From the NCBI GenBank assembly GCA_035272265.1, contig DATEQV010000451.1, positions 1 to 6,590 on the forward strand: a stretch of DNA of 6,590 nucleotides. Direction: 5' to 3'. Position numbers and translations under genes: made by a program. This stretch comes from Acidisphaera sp035272265. Its GTDB lineage: Bacteria; Pseudomonadota; Alphaproteobacteria; Acetobacterales; Acetobacteraceae. Position 1 is the stretch's first letter. Every line of letters begins with the position of its first letter. Under the pieces are notes generated by a model that saw only the letters and a program-made list of their open reading frames with translations, did not search any database and was not told where the DNA came from. Below, in pieces: positions 1 to 6,103 of this stretch.

Positions 1-1
1 G

Positions 2-337
2 GATCCGTCGCGTTTCTTCTATTTCGGGGAATCCGTGCTGCTGCCGGCCTATCGCGGCCAGGGGGTCGGCGTCGCCTTCTTCGACCAGCGCGAGGCGCAC
101 GCACGCGCGGTCTCGGAATGCGACTTCGCGTGCTTCTGCGCGGTCGTCCGCGACCCGAACGACACGCGGCGGCCGGCGGATTACGTGCCCCTCGATGCGT
201 TCTGGCGGCGCCGCGGCTACACGCCCTACCCGCAACTGTGCTGCGCGATGGAGTGGCGCGAGGTCGGCGGCGAGGCCGAGGTGAGCAACCACCTGAGCTT
301 CTGGATCAAGCCGCTTCACGGCGCCCCCCTGCCATGA
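2..337 (+). CDS. GNAT-family N-acetyltransferase, C-terminal part (5' end outside the window)
   Basis: This frame is open from the left edge and gives the last 111 residues of a protein ending at TGA 335-337. The segment around visible residues 12-23 (VLLPAYRGQGVG) is the acetyl-CoA pyrophosphate-binding loop of GNAT enzymes, with the R-G-Q-G-x-G core, followed by a helix. The later part has FWRRRGY, a common GNAT C-terminal turn (large aromatic, then G-Y/F). GNAT enzymes move an acetyl group from acetyl-CoA to an amine; the acceptor here is unknown. The stop overlaps the start of the next gene (ATGA, 334-337), so the two are probably translationally coupled. GNAT domains are known to occur fused to nitrilase domains, so this may be the split form of that arrangement. 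The family call is good; the substrate is unknown. The N-terminal half cannot be judged. Confidence 0.8.
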   Translation, partial: DPSRFFYFGESVLLPAYRGQGVGVAFFDQREAHARAVSECDFACFCAVVRDPNDTRRPADYVPLDAFWRRRGYTPYPQLCCAMEWREVGGEAEVSNHLSFWIKPLHGAPLP

Positions 338-1191
338 CGGCGTTGTGCCTGGCACTCGCGCAGTACCAGGTCACGCGGCCCGTCGGCGTGACGGGTTTCG
401 CGGCGAAGCTGGACGGGTTGCTCGAACAGGCCCGCGGCGCCGAGCTGATCGTGCTGCCCGAATACGCCTGCCTGGACAGCGTGGTCGCCGACACCGTCGC
501 CGCCGAGCTCGACGCCGCCTGCGCGCAGGCCGACGCGATGATCGACGCGATGCGCGCGGCAGCTTTGCGGCACCGCGTCTGGCTCGCCCCCGGCAGCCTG
601 CCGGTGCGCGAGGCCGGCCGCACCATCAACCGCGCGCCGCTGATCGCGCCGGACGGGCGCATCGCGTTGCAGGACAAACGCGTGATGACGCGCTTCGAAC
701 GCGAAACCTGGCGCGTCGATCCCGGCGCAGCACCGACGGTTTTCGAGACCCCGTGGGGCCACATCGGGATCGCGATCTGCTACGATGCGGAATTCCCGCT
801 GCTGGTGCGCGCGCAGGTGCAGGCCGGCGCGTGGCTGATCCTGGTGCCGAGCTGCACCGACACGATGCACGGCTTCAACCGCGTGCTGATCTCGGCCCAG
901 GCGCGGGCGCTGGAGAACCAGTGCTACGTCGCCATTTCGCCGACGGTGGGCGATGCGCCGTGGTCGGCGACGCTGGACCGCAACCGCGGCTATGCCGCCG
1001 TGCTCGGGCCGGTCGATCGCGGCTTTCCGGAGGACGGCGTGATCGCGCGCGGCGGGCTGGACGAGCCCGGCTGGGTGTTCGCGACACTCGACCCCGCGCG
1101 CCTGGACGCGGTGCGCGCGGACGGGGCGGTGCGCAATCATCGCGACTGGCCGGAGCCGCCGCCGCCCTGCCGGGTCGTCGCACCGAAGTGA
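334..1191 (+). CDS. Nitrilase-superfamily carbon-nitrogen hydrolase
   Basis: This is a 285-residue cytoplasmic amidohydrolase of the nitrilase superfamily, of normal length. The catalytic Glu-Lys-Cys set is visible: E43 in VLPEYA, K115 in LQDKRVMTRFE, and C149 in GIAICYDAEFP. Such enzymes hydrolyse amide or nitrile C-N bonds through a thioester on the cysteine. The context H-G-F-N-R followed by A-R-A-L-E-N at about 179-194 also fits the family. The start chosen is ATG 334, because the product then begins in the first beta strand (LCLALAQYQVT). The frame is open further upstream, but that part lies inside the GNAT gene in another frame and looks like its shadow. The ATGA overlap with the acetyltransferase suggests joint action, perhaps on related amines and amides; that is inference. 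It resembles the branch found joined to GNAT domains more than omega-amidase (Nit2) or N-carbamoylputrescine amidase, but the substrate is unknown. Confidence 0.88.
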   Translation: MTALCLALAQYQVTRPVGVTGFAAKLDGLLEQARGAELIVLPEYACLDSVVADTVAAELDAACAQADAMIDAMRAAALRHRVWLAPGSLPVREAGRTINRAPLIAPDGRIALQDKRVMTRFERETWRVDPGAAPTVFETPWGHIGIAICYDAEFPLLVRAQVQAGAWLILVPSCTDTMHGFNRVLISAQARALENQCYVAISPTVGDAPWSATLDRNRGYAAVLGPVDRGFPEDGVIARGGLDEPGWVFATLDPARLDAVRADGAVRNHRDWPEPPPPCRVVAPK

Positions 1192-1212
1192 CCCTCGCCC
1201 CCACGTGACCCT
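1188..1212 (+). repeat. Short direct repeat at the nitrilase stop / lpxB start junction
   Basis: The octamer GTGACCCT occurs at 1188-1195 and again at 1205-1212. The first copy contains the nitrilase stop (TGA 1189-1191) and the second supplies the GTG start of lpxB. The copies are 17 bases apart, so a small duplication may have shaped the junction, though eight matching bases in GC-rich DNA could be chance. The first copy is out of frame with lpxB and cannot be an alternative start. Confidence 0.4.
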
Positions 1213-2452
1213 GGTCTATGTCATCGCGGGCGAGGCGAGCGGGGACGTGCTGGGCGCACGGCTGATCGCGGCGATGCGCCGCCGCCGCCCGGACCTGACC
1301 TTCGCCGGCGTCGGCGGCCCGCGCATGGCCGAACAGGGTGTGGCCAGCCTGTTCCCGATGCAGGAGATCGCGCTGATGGGCTTCGTGGAAGTCCTGCCGC
1401 GCGTGCTGCAGGTCCGGCGACGGATCGCGCAGACGGTCGACGACATCGCACGTCTTCGTCCGGCCGCGGTGGTGACGATCGACATCCCCGGGTTCGCGAT
1501 GCGCGTGCTCAAGCGCATCGCGCCGCTCGGCATCGCCCGCGTGCATTATGTTGCACCCACCGTCTGGGCGTGGCGGCCCGGCCGGGTGCGGCGCTACCCG
1601 GGGCTGTTCGACGACCTGCTGTGCCTGCTGCCGTTCGAGCCGGAGTTCTTCCACGCGCACGGCGTCCCTGCCCGCTTCGTCGGCCATCCGGTGCTGGAGA
1701 GCGGTGCCGATCGCGGCGACGCCGCCCGCTTCCGCGCCCGCCACGATATCCCTCCCGACGCCACCCTGCTCACCGTCATGCCCGGCAGCCGGCGCCACGA
1801 GATCAAGCGGCTGCCGCCCATCTTCGGCGCGGCGCTGCGGCAGCTTTCGACCGCAATACCGGGGCTGGTACCGGTCGTTCCCGTCGCCTCGCCGGTGGCC
1901 GACGCGGTGCGGGCGGCAACGGCCGAGTGGACGCCGCGGCCGATCCTGGTGACCGACGAGGACGACAAGCACGACGCCTTCGCCGCGTCGGCGGCCGCAC
2001 TGGTGAAGTCCGGCACCTCGACGCTCGAGGTGGCCATGGCCGGCAAGCCGATGGTCGTCGCCTACCGCGGCAACGCGCTGACCGTGGCGATCATTCGCCG
2101 GCTCGTCCGCGTGCGCTTCGCCTCGATCCTCAACCTGCTGCCCGATCGCGAGATCGTGCCCGAACTGCTGCAGGAAAACTGCACGCCCGAGCGGATCGTG
2201 GCCACGCTGCTGCCGCTGCTGACCGACCCCCAGGCCGCCCGCGCCCAGTGCGATGCCTACGCCGCCCAGCTTGCGCGCCTGCGCCCGCCCGAAGGCCTGC
2301 CCAGCGATGCCGCCGCGCAGGCCGTGCTGTCGCTGCTGGCACGCGATGTCCCGGTGCATTCCCCGGTGTCGGTTGACAGCACGGGCGAGCCGGACCGAGT
2401 TTCCGCGACACAGAACGAACCAGGGGGGATGGCGCATGGCCGGACGGCTTGA
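1205..2452 (+). CDS. lpxB: Lipid-A-disaccharide synthase LpxB
   Basis: LpxB joins UDP-2,3-diacylglucosamine and 2,3-diacylglucosamine 1-phosphate (lipid X) into the beta-1,6 disaccharide of lipid A, at the inner face of the cytoplasmic membrane (glycosyltransferase family GT19). The 415-residue product shows the family landmarks in order: GEASGD at 9-14, MGFVEVLP at 58-65, D93 in TIDIPGF, HYVAPTVWAWRPGR at 114-127, FVGHPVLES at 158-166, PGSRRHEI at 193-200, KSGTSTLEVAMAGKP at 268-282 and LNLLPDREIVPELLQ near 309-323. The start is GTG 1205; the product then begins directly with the first strand (TLVYVIAGEASGD). No convincing Shine-Dalgarno precedes it, so coupling to the nitrilase gene 13 bases upstream is likely. 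The last 35 or so residues lie beyond the usual end of the family and use codons unlike the rest of the gene. The gene overlaps the next by 17 bases. Confidence 0.96.
   Translation: MTLVYVIAGEASGDVLGARLIAAMRRRRPDLTFAGVGGPRMAEQGVASLFPMQEIALMGFVEVLPRVLQVRRRIAQTVDDIARLRPAAVVTIDIPGFAMRVLKRIAPLGIARVHYVAPTVWAWRPGRVRRYPGLFDDLLCLLPFEPEFFHAHGVPARFVGHPVLESGADRGDAARFRARHDIPPDATLLTVMPGSRRHEIKRLPPIFGAALRQLSTAIPGLVPVVPVASPVADAVRAATAEWTPRPILVTDEDDKHDAFAASAAALVKSGTSTLEVAMAGKPMVVAYRGNALTVAIIRRLVRVRFASILNLLPDREIVPELLQENCTPERIVATLLPLLTDPQAARAQCDAYAAQLARLRPPEGLPSDAAAQAVLSLLARDVPVHSPVSVDSTGEPDRVSATQNEPGGMAHGRTA
2373..2402 (+). promoter_or_regulatory. Possible promoter for the dehydrogenase-hydrolase pair
   Basis: A perfect TTGACA hexamer lies at 2373-2378 inside the 3' tail of lpxB, 58 bases before the ATG of the dehydrogenase gene. 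At 17-18 bases further on, the sequence is CGAGTTT, a poor match to TATAAT. Alphaproteobacterial housekeeping promoters often keep a good -35 and a loose -10, so this could give the pair transcription separate from lpxB. A chance match is quite possible. Confidence 0.25.
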
Positions 2453-3185
2453 CGGCAAACTGGCGTTCGTCACCGCAGCCGCGCAGGGCATCGGCCGCGC
2501 GACCGCGCTGGCCTTCGCCGCGGAAGGCGCGCGCGTCATCGCCACCGACGTCAACGAGGCGCTGGTCGCGGAAATCCACTCGGACGATATCCACACGGCG
2601 AAGCTGGACGCGCTGCACGCCGCCGACATCGCGCAGGCGTCGATCGATGCCGGCCCGGTCGACATCCTGTTCAACTGCGCGGGCTTCGTGCACCAGGGCA
2701 CGATCATGGACGCGACGGAAGACGAGTGGGACTTCGCGTTCGAGTTGAACGTCCGCTCGCAGTTCCGCACCATCAAGGCGTTCCTACCCGGCATGCTCGC
2801 GCGGGGCGGCGGCTCGATCATCAACATCGCGTCGGCCGCCAGCAGCATCAAAGGCGCGCCGAACCGCTTCATCTACGGCACCACCAAGGCCGCGGTCGTC
2901 GGCCTGACCAAGTCCGTCGCCAGCGACTTCGTCGGCAAGCACATCCGCTGCAACTGCATCTGCCCCGGCACAATCCAGACGCCCAGCCTGAACGACCGCG
3001 TCGCCGCCAACGCCGCGCAGGCGGGCTCGGTCGAAGCGGCCCGCGCGGCGTTCATCGCGCGGCAGGCGATGGGACGGCTCGGCACGCCCGAGGAGATCGC
3101 GGCGCTTGCGGTGTATCTCGCCAGCGACGAAAGCCAGTTCATGACCGGCCAGGCCATCGTGATCGACGGCGGCTGGACGCTGTAA
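2436..3185 (+). CDS. Short-chain dehydrogenase/reductase, BDH2 / 2-keto-3-deoxy-L-fuconate dehydrogenase-like
   Basis: This is a 249-residue classical SDR of usual length. It shows the nucleotide-binding motif TAAAQGIG at 13-20 (the second Gly of the usual T-G-x3-G-x-G is Ala), D38 at the end of strand two, which favours NAD over NADP, NCAG at 80-83, N105, and the catalytic S133, Y147 and K151. PG at 177-178 and the C-terminal IDGGW also fit. The sequence as a whole, including TAAAQGIG, PSL near 183-185 and R144 and R188, resembles human BDH2/DHRS6 and the bacterial dehydrogenases that oxidise 2-keto-3-deoxy-L-fuconate. The conserved arginines suggest an acidic substrate. The start is ATG 2436, with a G-rich Shine-Dalgarno at 2422-2428. 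The gene overlaps lpxB by 17 bases and lies 24 bases before a FAH-family gene whose relatives act next in the L-fucose route. Alternatives are 3-hydroxybutyrate dehydrogenase or a 4-oxoproline reductase-like role. The family is sure; the substrate is not. Confidence 0.9.
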   Translation: MAGRLDGKLAFVTAAAQGIGRATALAFAAEGARVIATDVNEALVAEIHSDDIHTAKLDALHAADIAQASIDAGPVDILFNCAGFVHQGTIMDATEDEWDFAFELNVRSQFRTIKAFLPGMLARGGGSIINIASAASSIKGAPNRFIYGTTKAAVVGLTKSVASDFVGKHIRCNCICPGTIQTPSLNDRVAANAAQAGSVEAARAAFIARQAMGRLGTPEEIAALAVYLASDESQFMTGQAIVIDGGWTL

Positions 3186-3209
3186 GAAACTCGTATAGGG
3201 AGAGACGAC

Positions 3210-4055
3210 ATGAAGCTGCTGCGCTTCGGCCCGGCGGGCGAGGAACGCCCCGGCCTGCTCGACGCCCATGACACGATCCGCGACCTGACCGGCATCGTGC
3301 GCGACATCGACGGCGAGGCGCTGTCGCCGGCCTCGCTGGCCAAGCTCGCGGCGCTCGATCCCGCCACGCTGCCGGCGGTGGACGGCAGCCCGCGGCTCGG
3401 CGCCGCGGTGGCACTGCCGCGCAACTTCATCTGCATCGGGCTGAACTACTCCGACCACGCCGCGGAGACGAACAACCCGATCCCGAAGGAGCCGATCATC
3501 TTCCTCAAGTCGCTCGGCGCGTATTCGGGGCCGTACGACGACGTGGTGATCCCGCGCGGCTCGAAGAAAACGGACTGGGAGGTGGAGCTCGGCATCGTCA
3601 TCGGCACCGGCGGCAGCTACATCGAGGCGAACGCGGCGATGGACCACGTGGCCGGCTACACGATCGTCAACGACGTCAGCGAGCGCGAATACCAGCTCGA
3701 GCGCGGCGGCACCTGGGACAAGGGCAAGAGCTGCCCGACCTTCGGCCCGATCGGGCCGTTCGTGGTGACCAAGGACGCGGTGCCCGATCCGCAGGCCCTG
3801 TCGATGTTCTGCGACGTCGACGGCCATCGCATGCAGGACGGCAGCACGCGCACGATGATCTTCGGCGTGCGCAAGCTGGTGTCCTACGTGAGCCACTTCA
3901 TGCGGCTGTTCCCCGGCGACGTGATCGCCACCGGCACGCCGCCGGGCGTGGGCATGGGCAAGAAGCCGCCGGTCTTCCTCAAGCCCGGCCAGACGATGCG
4001 CCTCGGGATCGAGGGGCTGGGCGAGCAGCGCCAGCGGCTCGTCGGCCAGGATTAG
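3210..4055 (+). CDS. Fumarylacetoacetate hydrolase-family protein, probable 2,4-diketo-3-deoxy acid hydrolase
   Basis: This 281-residue protein has a short N-terminal domain (1-70) and a FAH catalytic domain (about 71-275). The metal ligands are visible: E124 and E126 in DWEVELGIVIG and D155 in IVNDVSERE. Also present are NYSDHAAE at 79-86, K173 in the DKGKS stretch, and TGTPPGVGMG at 241-250. FAH enzymes use Mg or Mn to cleave C-C bonds in beta-diketo acids, and relatives act as decarboxylases or isomerases. The architecture matches the diketo-3-deoxy-L-fuconate/L-rhamnonate hydrolase type, often annotated as ureidoglycolate lyase or FAH-family protein. The start ATG 3210 follows a good Shine-Dalgarno (AGGGAG, 3197-3202) seven bases upstream. 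It lies 24 bases after the dehydrogenase, so the two are very likely one operon working in sequence, with the dehydrogenase making the diketo acid cleaved here. No dehydratase, lactonase or sugar transporter is in view, so the pathway is inferred. Confidence 0.88.
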   Translation: MKLLRFGPAGEERPGLLDAHDTIRDLTGIVRDIDGEALSPASLAKLAALDPATLPAVDGSPRLGAAVALPRNFICIGLNYSDHAAETNNPIPKEPIIFLKSLGAYSGPYDDVVIPRGSKKTDWEVELGIVIGTGGSYIEANAAMDHVAGYTIVNDVSEREYQLERGGTWDKGKSCPTFGPIGPFVVTKDAVPDPQALSMFCDVDGHRMQDGSTRTMIFGVRKLVSYVSHFMRLFPGDVIATGTPPGVGMGKKPPVFLKPGQTMRLGIEGLGEQRQRLVGQD

Positions 4056-4070
4056 AGAGGACGAAACGGA

Positions 4071-4106
4071 CCGGGGGCGGCGGGCGTTTGCCACCCGCCG
4101 CCCCGG
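4071..4106 (+). terminator. GC-rich hairpin after the FAH-family gene, possible terminator
   Basis: A perfect 11-base stem pairs GGGGCGGCGGG (4074-4084) with CCCGCCGCCCC (4094-4104) around a nine-base loop; allowing one bulged G extends it by two pairs. It starts 18 bases after the FAH-family stop and ends 44 bases before dcd. No T-tract follows, so intrinsic termination would be weak. It may instead protect the upstream mRNA end or mark partial separation of dcd from the operon. Confidence 0.5.
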
Positions 4107-4113
4107 GCTGTAT

Positions 4114-4146
4114 CCGGATCGGCACCCCTTCCCGAGTCCCGGATCG
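4114..4146 (+). repeat. Direct repeat of CCGGATCG just upstream of dcd
   Basis: The octamer CCGGATCG is present at 4114-4121 and 4139-4146, 25 bases apart, in the gap between the GC hairpin and the dcd start. The spacing is a little over two helical turns, so a regulator site is imaginable, but the repeat is short and could be chance. Confidence 0.3.
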
Positions 4147-4149
4147 CCT

Positions 4150-4704
4150 ATGACTGTGATGTCGGACCGCTGGATACGCCAGATGGCGCAGACCCGGCGC
4201 ATGATCGAGCCCTTCGTCGAAAGCCAGCGGCGCGAGGGCGTCATCAGCTACGGCCTGTCGAGCTACGGCTACGACGCGCGCGTCGCCGACGAGTTCAAGA
4301 TCTTCACCAACGTCGATTCGGCAGTGATCGATCCCAAGGACTTCTCGCCGACGAGCTTCGTCGACCGCAAGGCGGAGATCGCCATCATCCCGCCCAACAG
4401 CTTCGCGCTGGCGCATACCGTGGAGTATTTCCGCATCCCGCGCGACGTGCTGGTGATCTGCCTGGGCAAGTCGACCTATGCGCGCTGCGGCATCATCGTG
4501 AACGTCACCCCGCTCGAGCCCGAGTGGGAGGGGCAGGTGACGATCGAGATCAGCAACACCACGCCACTGCCCGCCAAGATCCACGCCAACGAGGGCATCT
4601 GCCAGTTTCTGTTCCTGGCCGGCAACGAGCCGTGCGAGACGAGCTACGCCGACCGCGCGGGCAAATACATGCGCCAGCGCGGCGTGTCGCTGCCGAAGCT
4701 GTAG
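4150..4704 (+). CDS. dcd: dCTP deaminase
   Basis: Dcd converts dCTP to dUTP and ammonia, feeding dUTPase and thymidylate synthesis; the active enzyme is a cytoplasmic homotrimer. The 184-residue product is of usual length for alphaproteobacterial Dcd and is recognisable along its whole length: MIEPFVE at 18-24, ISYGLSSYGYDARV at 32-45, IPPNSFALA at 80-88, the active-site GKSTYAR at 106-112, PLEPEWEG at 121-128 with the catalytic E133 just after, and YADRAGKYM with QRG near the end. S108, R112 and E133 correspond to the E. coli residues S111, R115 and E138. It looks like the deaminase only; no feature suggests the bifunctional deaminase-dUTPase. Two in-frame ATG codons (4150 and 4159) could start it, and neither has a clear Shine-Dalgarno; the first gives MTVMSD, close to the usual start of relatives. 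It is transcribed toward murA, 127 bases away. Confidence 0.97.
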   Translation: MTVMSDRWIRQMAQTRRMIEPFVESQRREGVISYGLSSYGYDARVADEFKIFTNVDSAVIDPKDFSPTSFVDRKAEIAIIPPNSFALAHTVEYFRIPRDVLVICLGKSTYARCGIIVNVTPLEPEWEGQVTIEISNTTPLPAKIHANEGICQFLFLAGNEPCETSYADRAGKYMRQRGVSLPKL

Positions 4705-4750
4705 CTGTCGCACCCGTCGTCACATGGCGAATCGCGCAGCCGTTCGATTA

Positions 4751-4779
4751 CCGTCATGGCCGGCCCCCGGGCATGACGG
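4751..4779. repeat. REP-like palindrome between dcd and murA
   Basis: A perfect eight-base inverted repeat, CCGTCATG (4751-4758) and CATGACGG (4772-4779), flanks a 13-base GC-rich core. It resembles the GTCATGGCCGG-type intergenic palindromes common in alphaproteobacterial genomes, from memory. Only one copy lies in this window, so repeat status is inferred. As RNA it forms a hairpin 47 bases after the dcd stop and could act as a terminator or mRNA stabiliser; no T-tract follows directly. The remaining 52 bases to murA include the most AT-rich patch nearby (GCTTTAAACTCAG, about 4798-4810), with no convincing -35 and -10 pair. Confidence 0.55.
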
Positions 4780-4831
4780 GTACGCGCAACCGGAACTGCT
4801 TTAAACTCAGTGCCATAGGGACCCACGCAAC

Positions 4832-6103
4832 TTGGACAAGATAGTCATTCGCGGCGGTCAGCCGCTGTCGGGCGAGATCGCGATCAGTGGCGCCAAGAAC
4901 GCCGCCCTGCCGCTGATGGCGTGCGGGATGCTGACCGACGAGCGGCTGGTGCTGACCAACGTGCCGCAGCTCGCCGACATCGAAACGATGGCGGCCCTGC
5001 TGCGCCAGCACGGCATCGCGGTGGAGCCGGCGAGCAACGACGGACGCGCCCTGTCACTCGGCGGCGCGATCACCGGCACCGAGGCGCCGTACGACATCGT
5101 GCGCAAGATGCGCGCCTCGGTGCTCGTGCTCGGGCCGCTGCTCGCGCGCGTCGGCGAGGCGCGCGTCTCCATGCCCGGCGGCTGCGCGATCGGCACAAGG
5201 CCGGTCGACCTGCACCTCACGGCGCTGGAGCAGATGGGCGCCGTCTTCCGCCTCGACGGCGGCTACATCGACGGCAGCCTGCCCACGGGACAACGGCGGC
5301 TGCGCGGTGCCAAGATCGTGTTTCCGTTCGTCTCCGTCGGTGCCACCGAGAACGCGCTGATGGCGGCCTCGCTCGCCGACGGGCACACCACGCTCGCCAA
5401 CGCCGCACGCGAACCGGAGATCGCCGACCTCGCCGCGTGCCTGAACGCGATGGGTGCGCGGATTTCCGGCATCGGCAGCGACCGGCTGGAGGTCGACGGG
5501 GTCGAGCGGCTGCACGCCGCGCACCACGCCATCATCGCCGACCGGATCGAGACCGGCACCTACGCCTGCGCCGCCGCGATCACCGGCGGTGCCGTGCACC
5601 TGCGCGGCGCGCGGCTGGAGCACCTGGGCGCGGTCGTGCGCATCCTGCGCGAGGCCGGCGTGGAGGTGGCCGAGACCGGCGGCGGGCTCGACGTCAAGCG
5701 GCTGAACGGGCTGCACGGCACCGACGTGATGACCGAGCCCTACCCCGGCTTCCCCACCGACATGCAGGCGCAGTTCATGGCGCTGATGTCGGTCGCCGAA
5801 GGGGCCGCGATGGTCACCGAGACGATCTTCGAGAACCGCTTCATGCACGTCCCCGAGCTGAACCGCATGGGGGCGCGGATCAACGTCCATGGCGCGTCGG
5901 CCATCGTGCGCGGCGTCGGCCGGCTGTCCGGCGCGCCGGTGATGGCGACCGACCTGCGCGCCTCCGTCAGCCTGGTGCTGGCGGGGCTCGCCGCACAGGG
6001 CGAGACGGTGGTCAGCCGCGTCTACCACCTCGACCGGGGCTACGAGTCGGTCGAGCGCAAGCTCGCCGCGTGCGGCGCGGACATCGAGCGGGTCGCCGCG
6101 TAG
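4832..6103 (+). CDS. murA: UDP-N-acetylglucosamine 1-carboxyvinyltransferase MurA
   Basis: MurA moves enolpyruvate from phosphoenolpyruvate to UDP-N-acetylglucosamine, the first committed step of peptidoglycan synthesis, in the cytoplasm. The 423-residue product is of normal length. It has K22 and N23 in SGAKNAALPL, R94 in RKMRAS, the catalytic cysteine C118 in MPGGCAIGTRPVD (the residue fosfomycin alkylates), PGFPTDMQAQF at 305-315 with D310, and DRGYE with R402; these match E. coli K22, N23, R91, C115, D305 and R397. The cysteine is present, so this is not a naturally Cys-to-Asp fosfomycin-insensitive type. The only start that gives the family N-terminus (DKIVIRGGQPLSG) is TTG 4832: the frame is closed by TAA at 4802-4804 and has no ATG or GTG in between. 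An AGGG at 4817-4820 lies 11 bases upstream, a rather long spacing. A rare TTG start may keep expression low. Confidence 0.97.
   Translation: MDKIVIRGGQPLSGEIAISGAKNAALPLMACGMLTDERLVLTNVPQLADIETMAALLRQHGIAVEPASNDGRALSLGGAITGTEAPYDIVRKMRASVLVLGPLLARVGEARVSMPGGCAIGTRPVDLHLTALEQMGAVFRLDGGYIDGSLPTGQRRLRGAKIVFPFVSVGATENALMAASLADGHTTLANAAREPEIADLAACLNAMGARISGIGSDRLEVDGVERLHAAHHAIIADRIETGTYACAAAITGGAVHLRGARLEHLGAVVRILREAGVEVAETGGGLDVKRLNGLHGTDVMTEPYPGFPTDMQAQFMALMSVAEGAAMVTETIFENRFMHVPELNRMGARINVHGASAIVRGVGRLSGAPVMATDLRASVSLVLAGLAAQGETVVSRVYHLDRGYESVERKLAACGADIERVAA

Noticed and set aside
1..6. GGATCC (BamHI site) at the very first base
   Set aside because: It may be a cloning or trimming boundary, or chance; it has no biological meaning that can be supported.
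118..333. Upstream extension of the nitrilase frame inside the GNAT gene
   Set aside because: The extension is Arg-rich shadow sequence of the acetyltransferase; the family N-terminus begins at ATG 334.
875..2872. 665-codon open frame on the minus strand across the nitrilase, lpxB and dehydrogenase genes
   Set aside because: It is rich in Arg, His, Gln and Ala, spans three well-identified genes on the other strand, and has no recognisable motif; GC-rich antisense frames lack stops for base-composition reasons.
2784..4244. 486-codon minus-strand frame across the dehydrogenase and FAH-family genes
   Set aside because: Same shadow pattern, with low-complexity His/Arg/Ala content and no family resemblance, opposite two genes with intact catalytic residues.
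4791..4810. AT-rich patch with GGAACT and TTTAAA before murA as a promoter
   Set aside because: No -35/-10 pair at acceptable spacing was found, and the GGAACT is not followed by an extracytoplasmic-sigma-type -10.
5054..6103. The part of the long minus-strand frame that lies inside murA
   Set aside because: Its codons align exactly with murA codons on the opposite strand, so its openness follows from murA codon use. Only the portion beyond murA is kept, as an uncertain feature.
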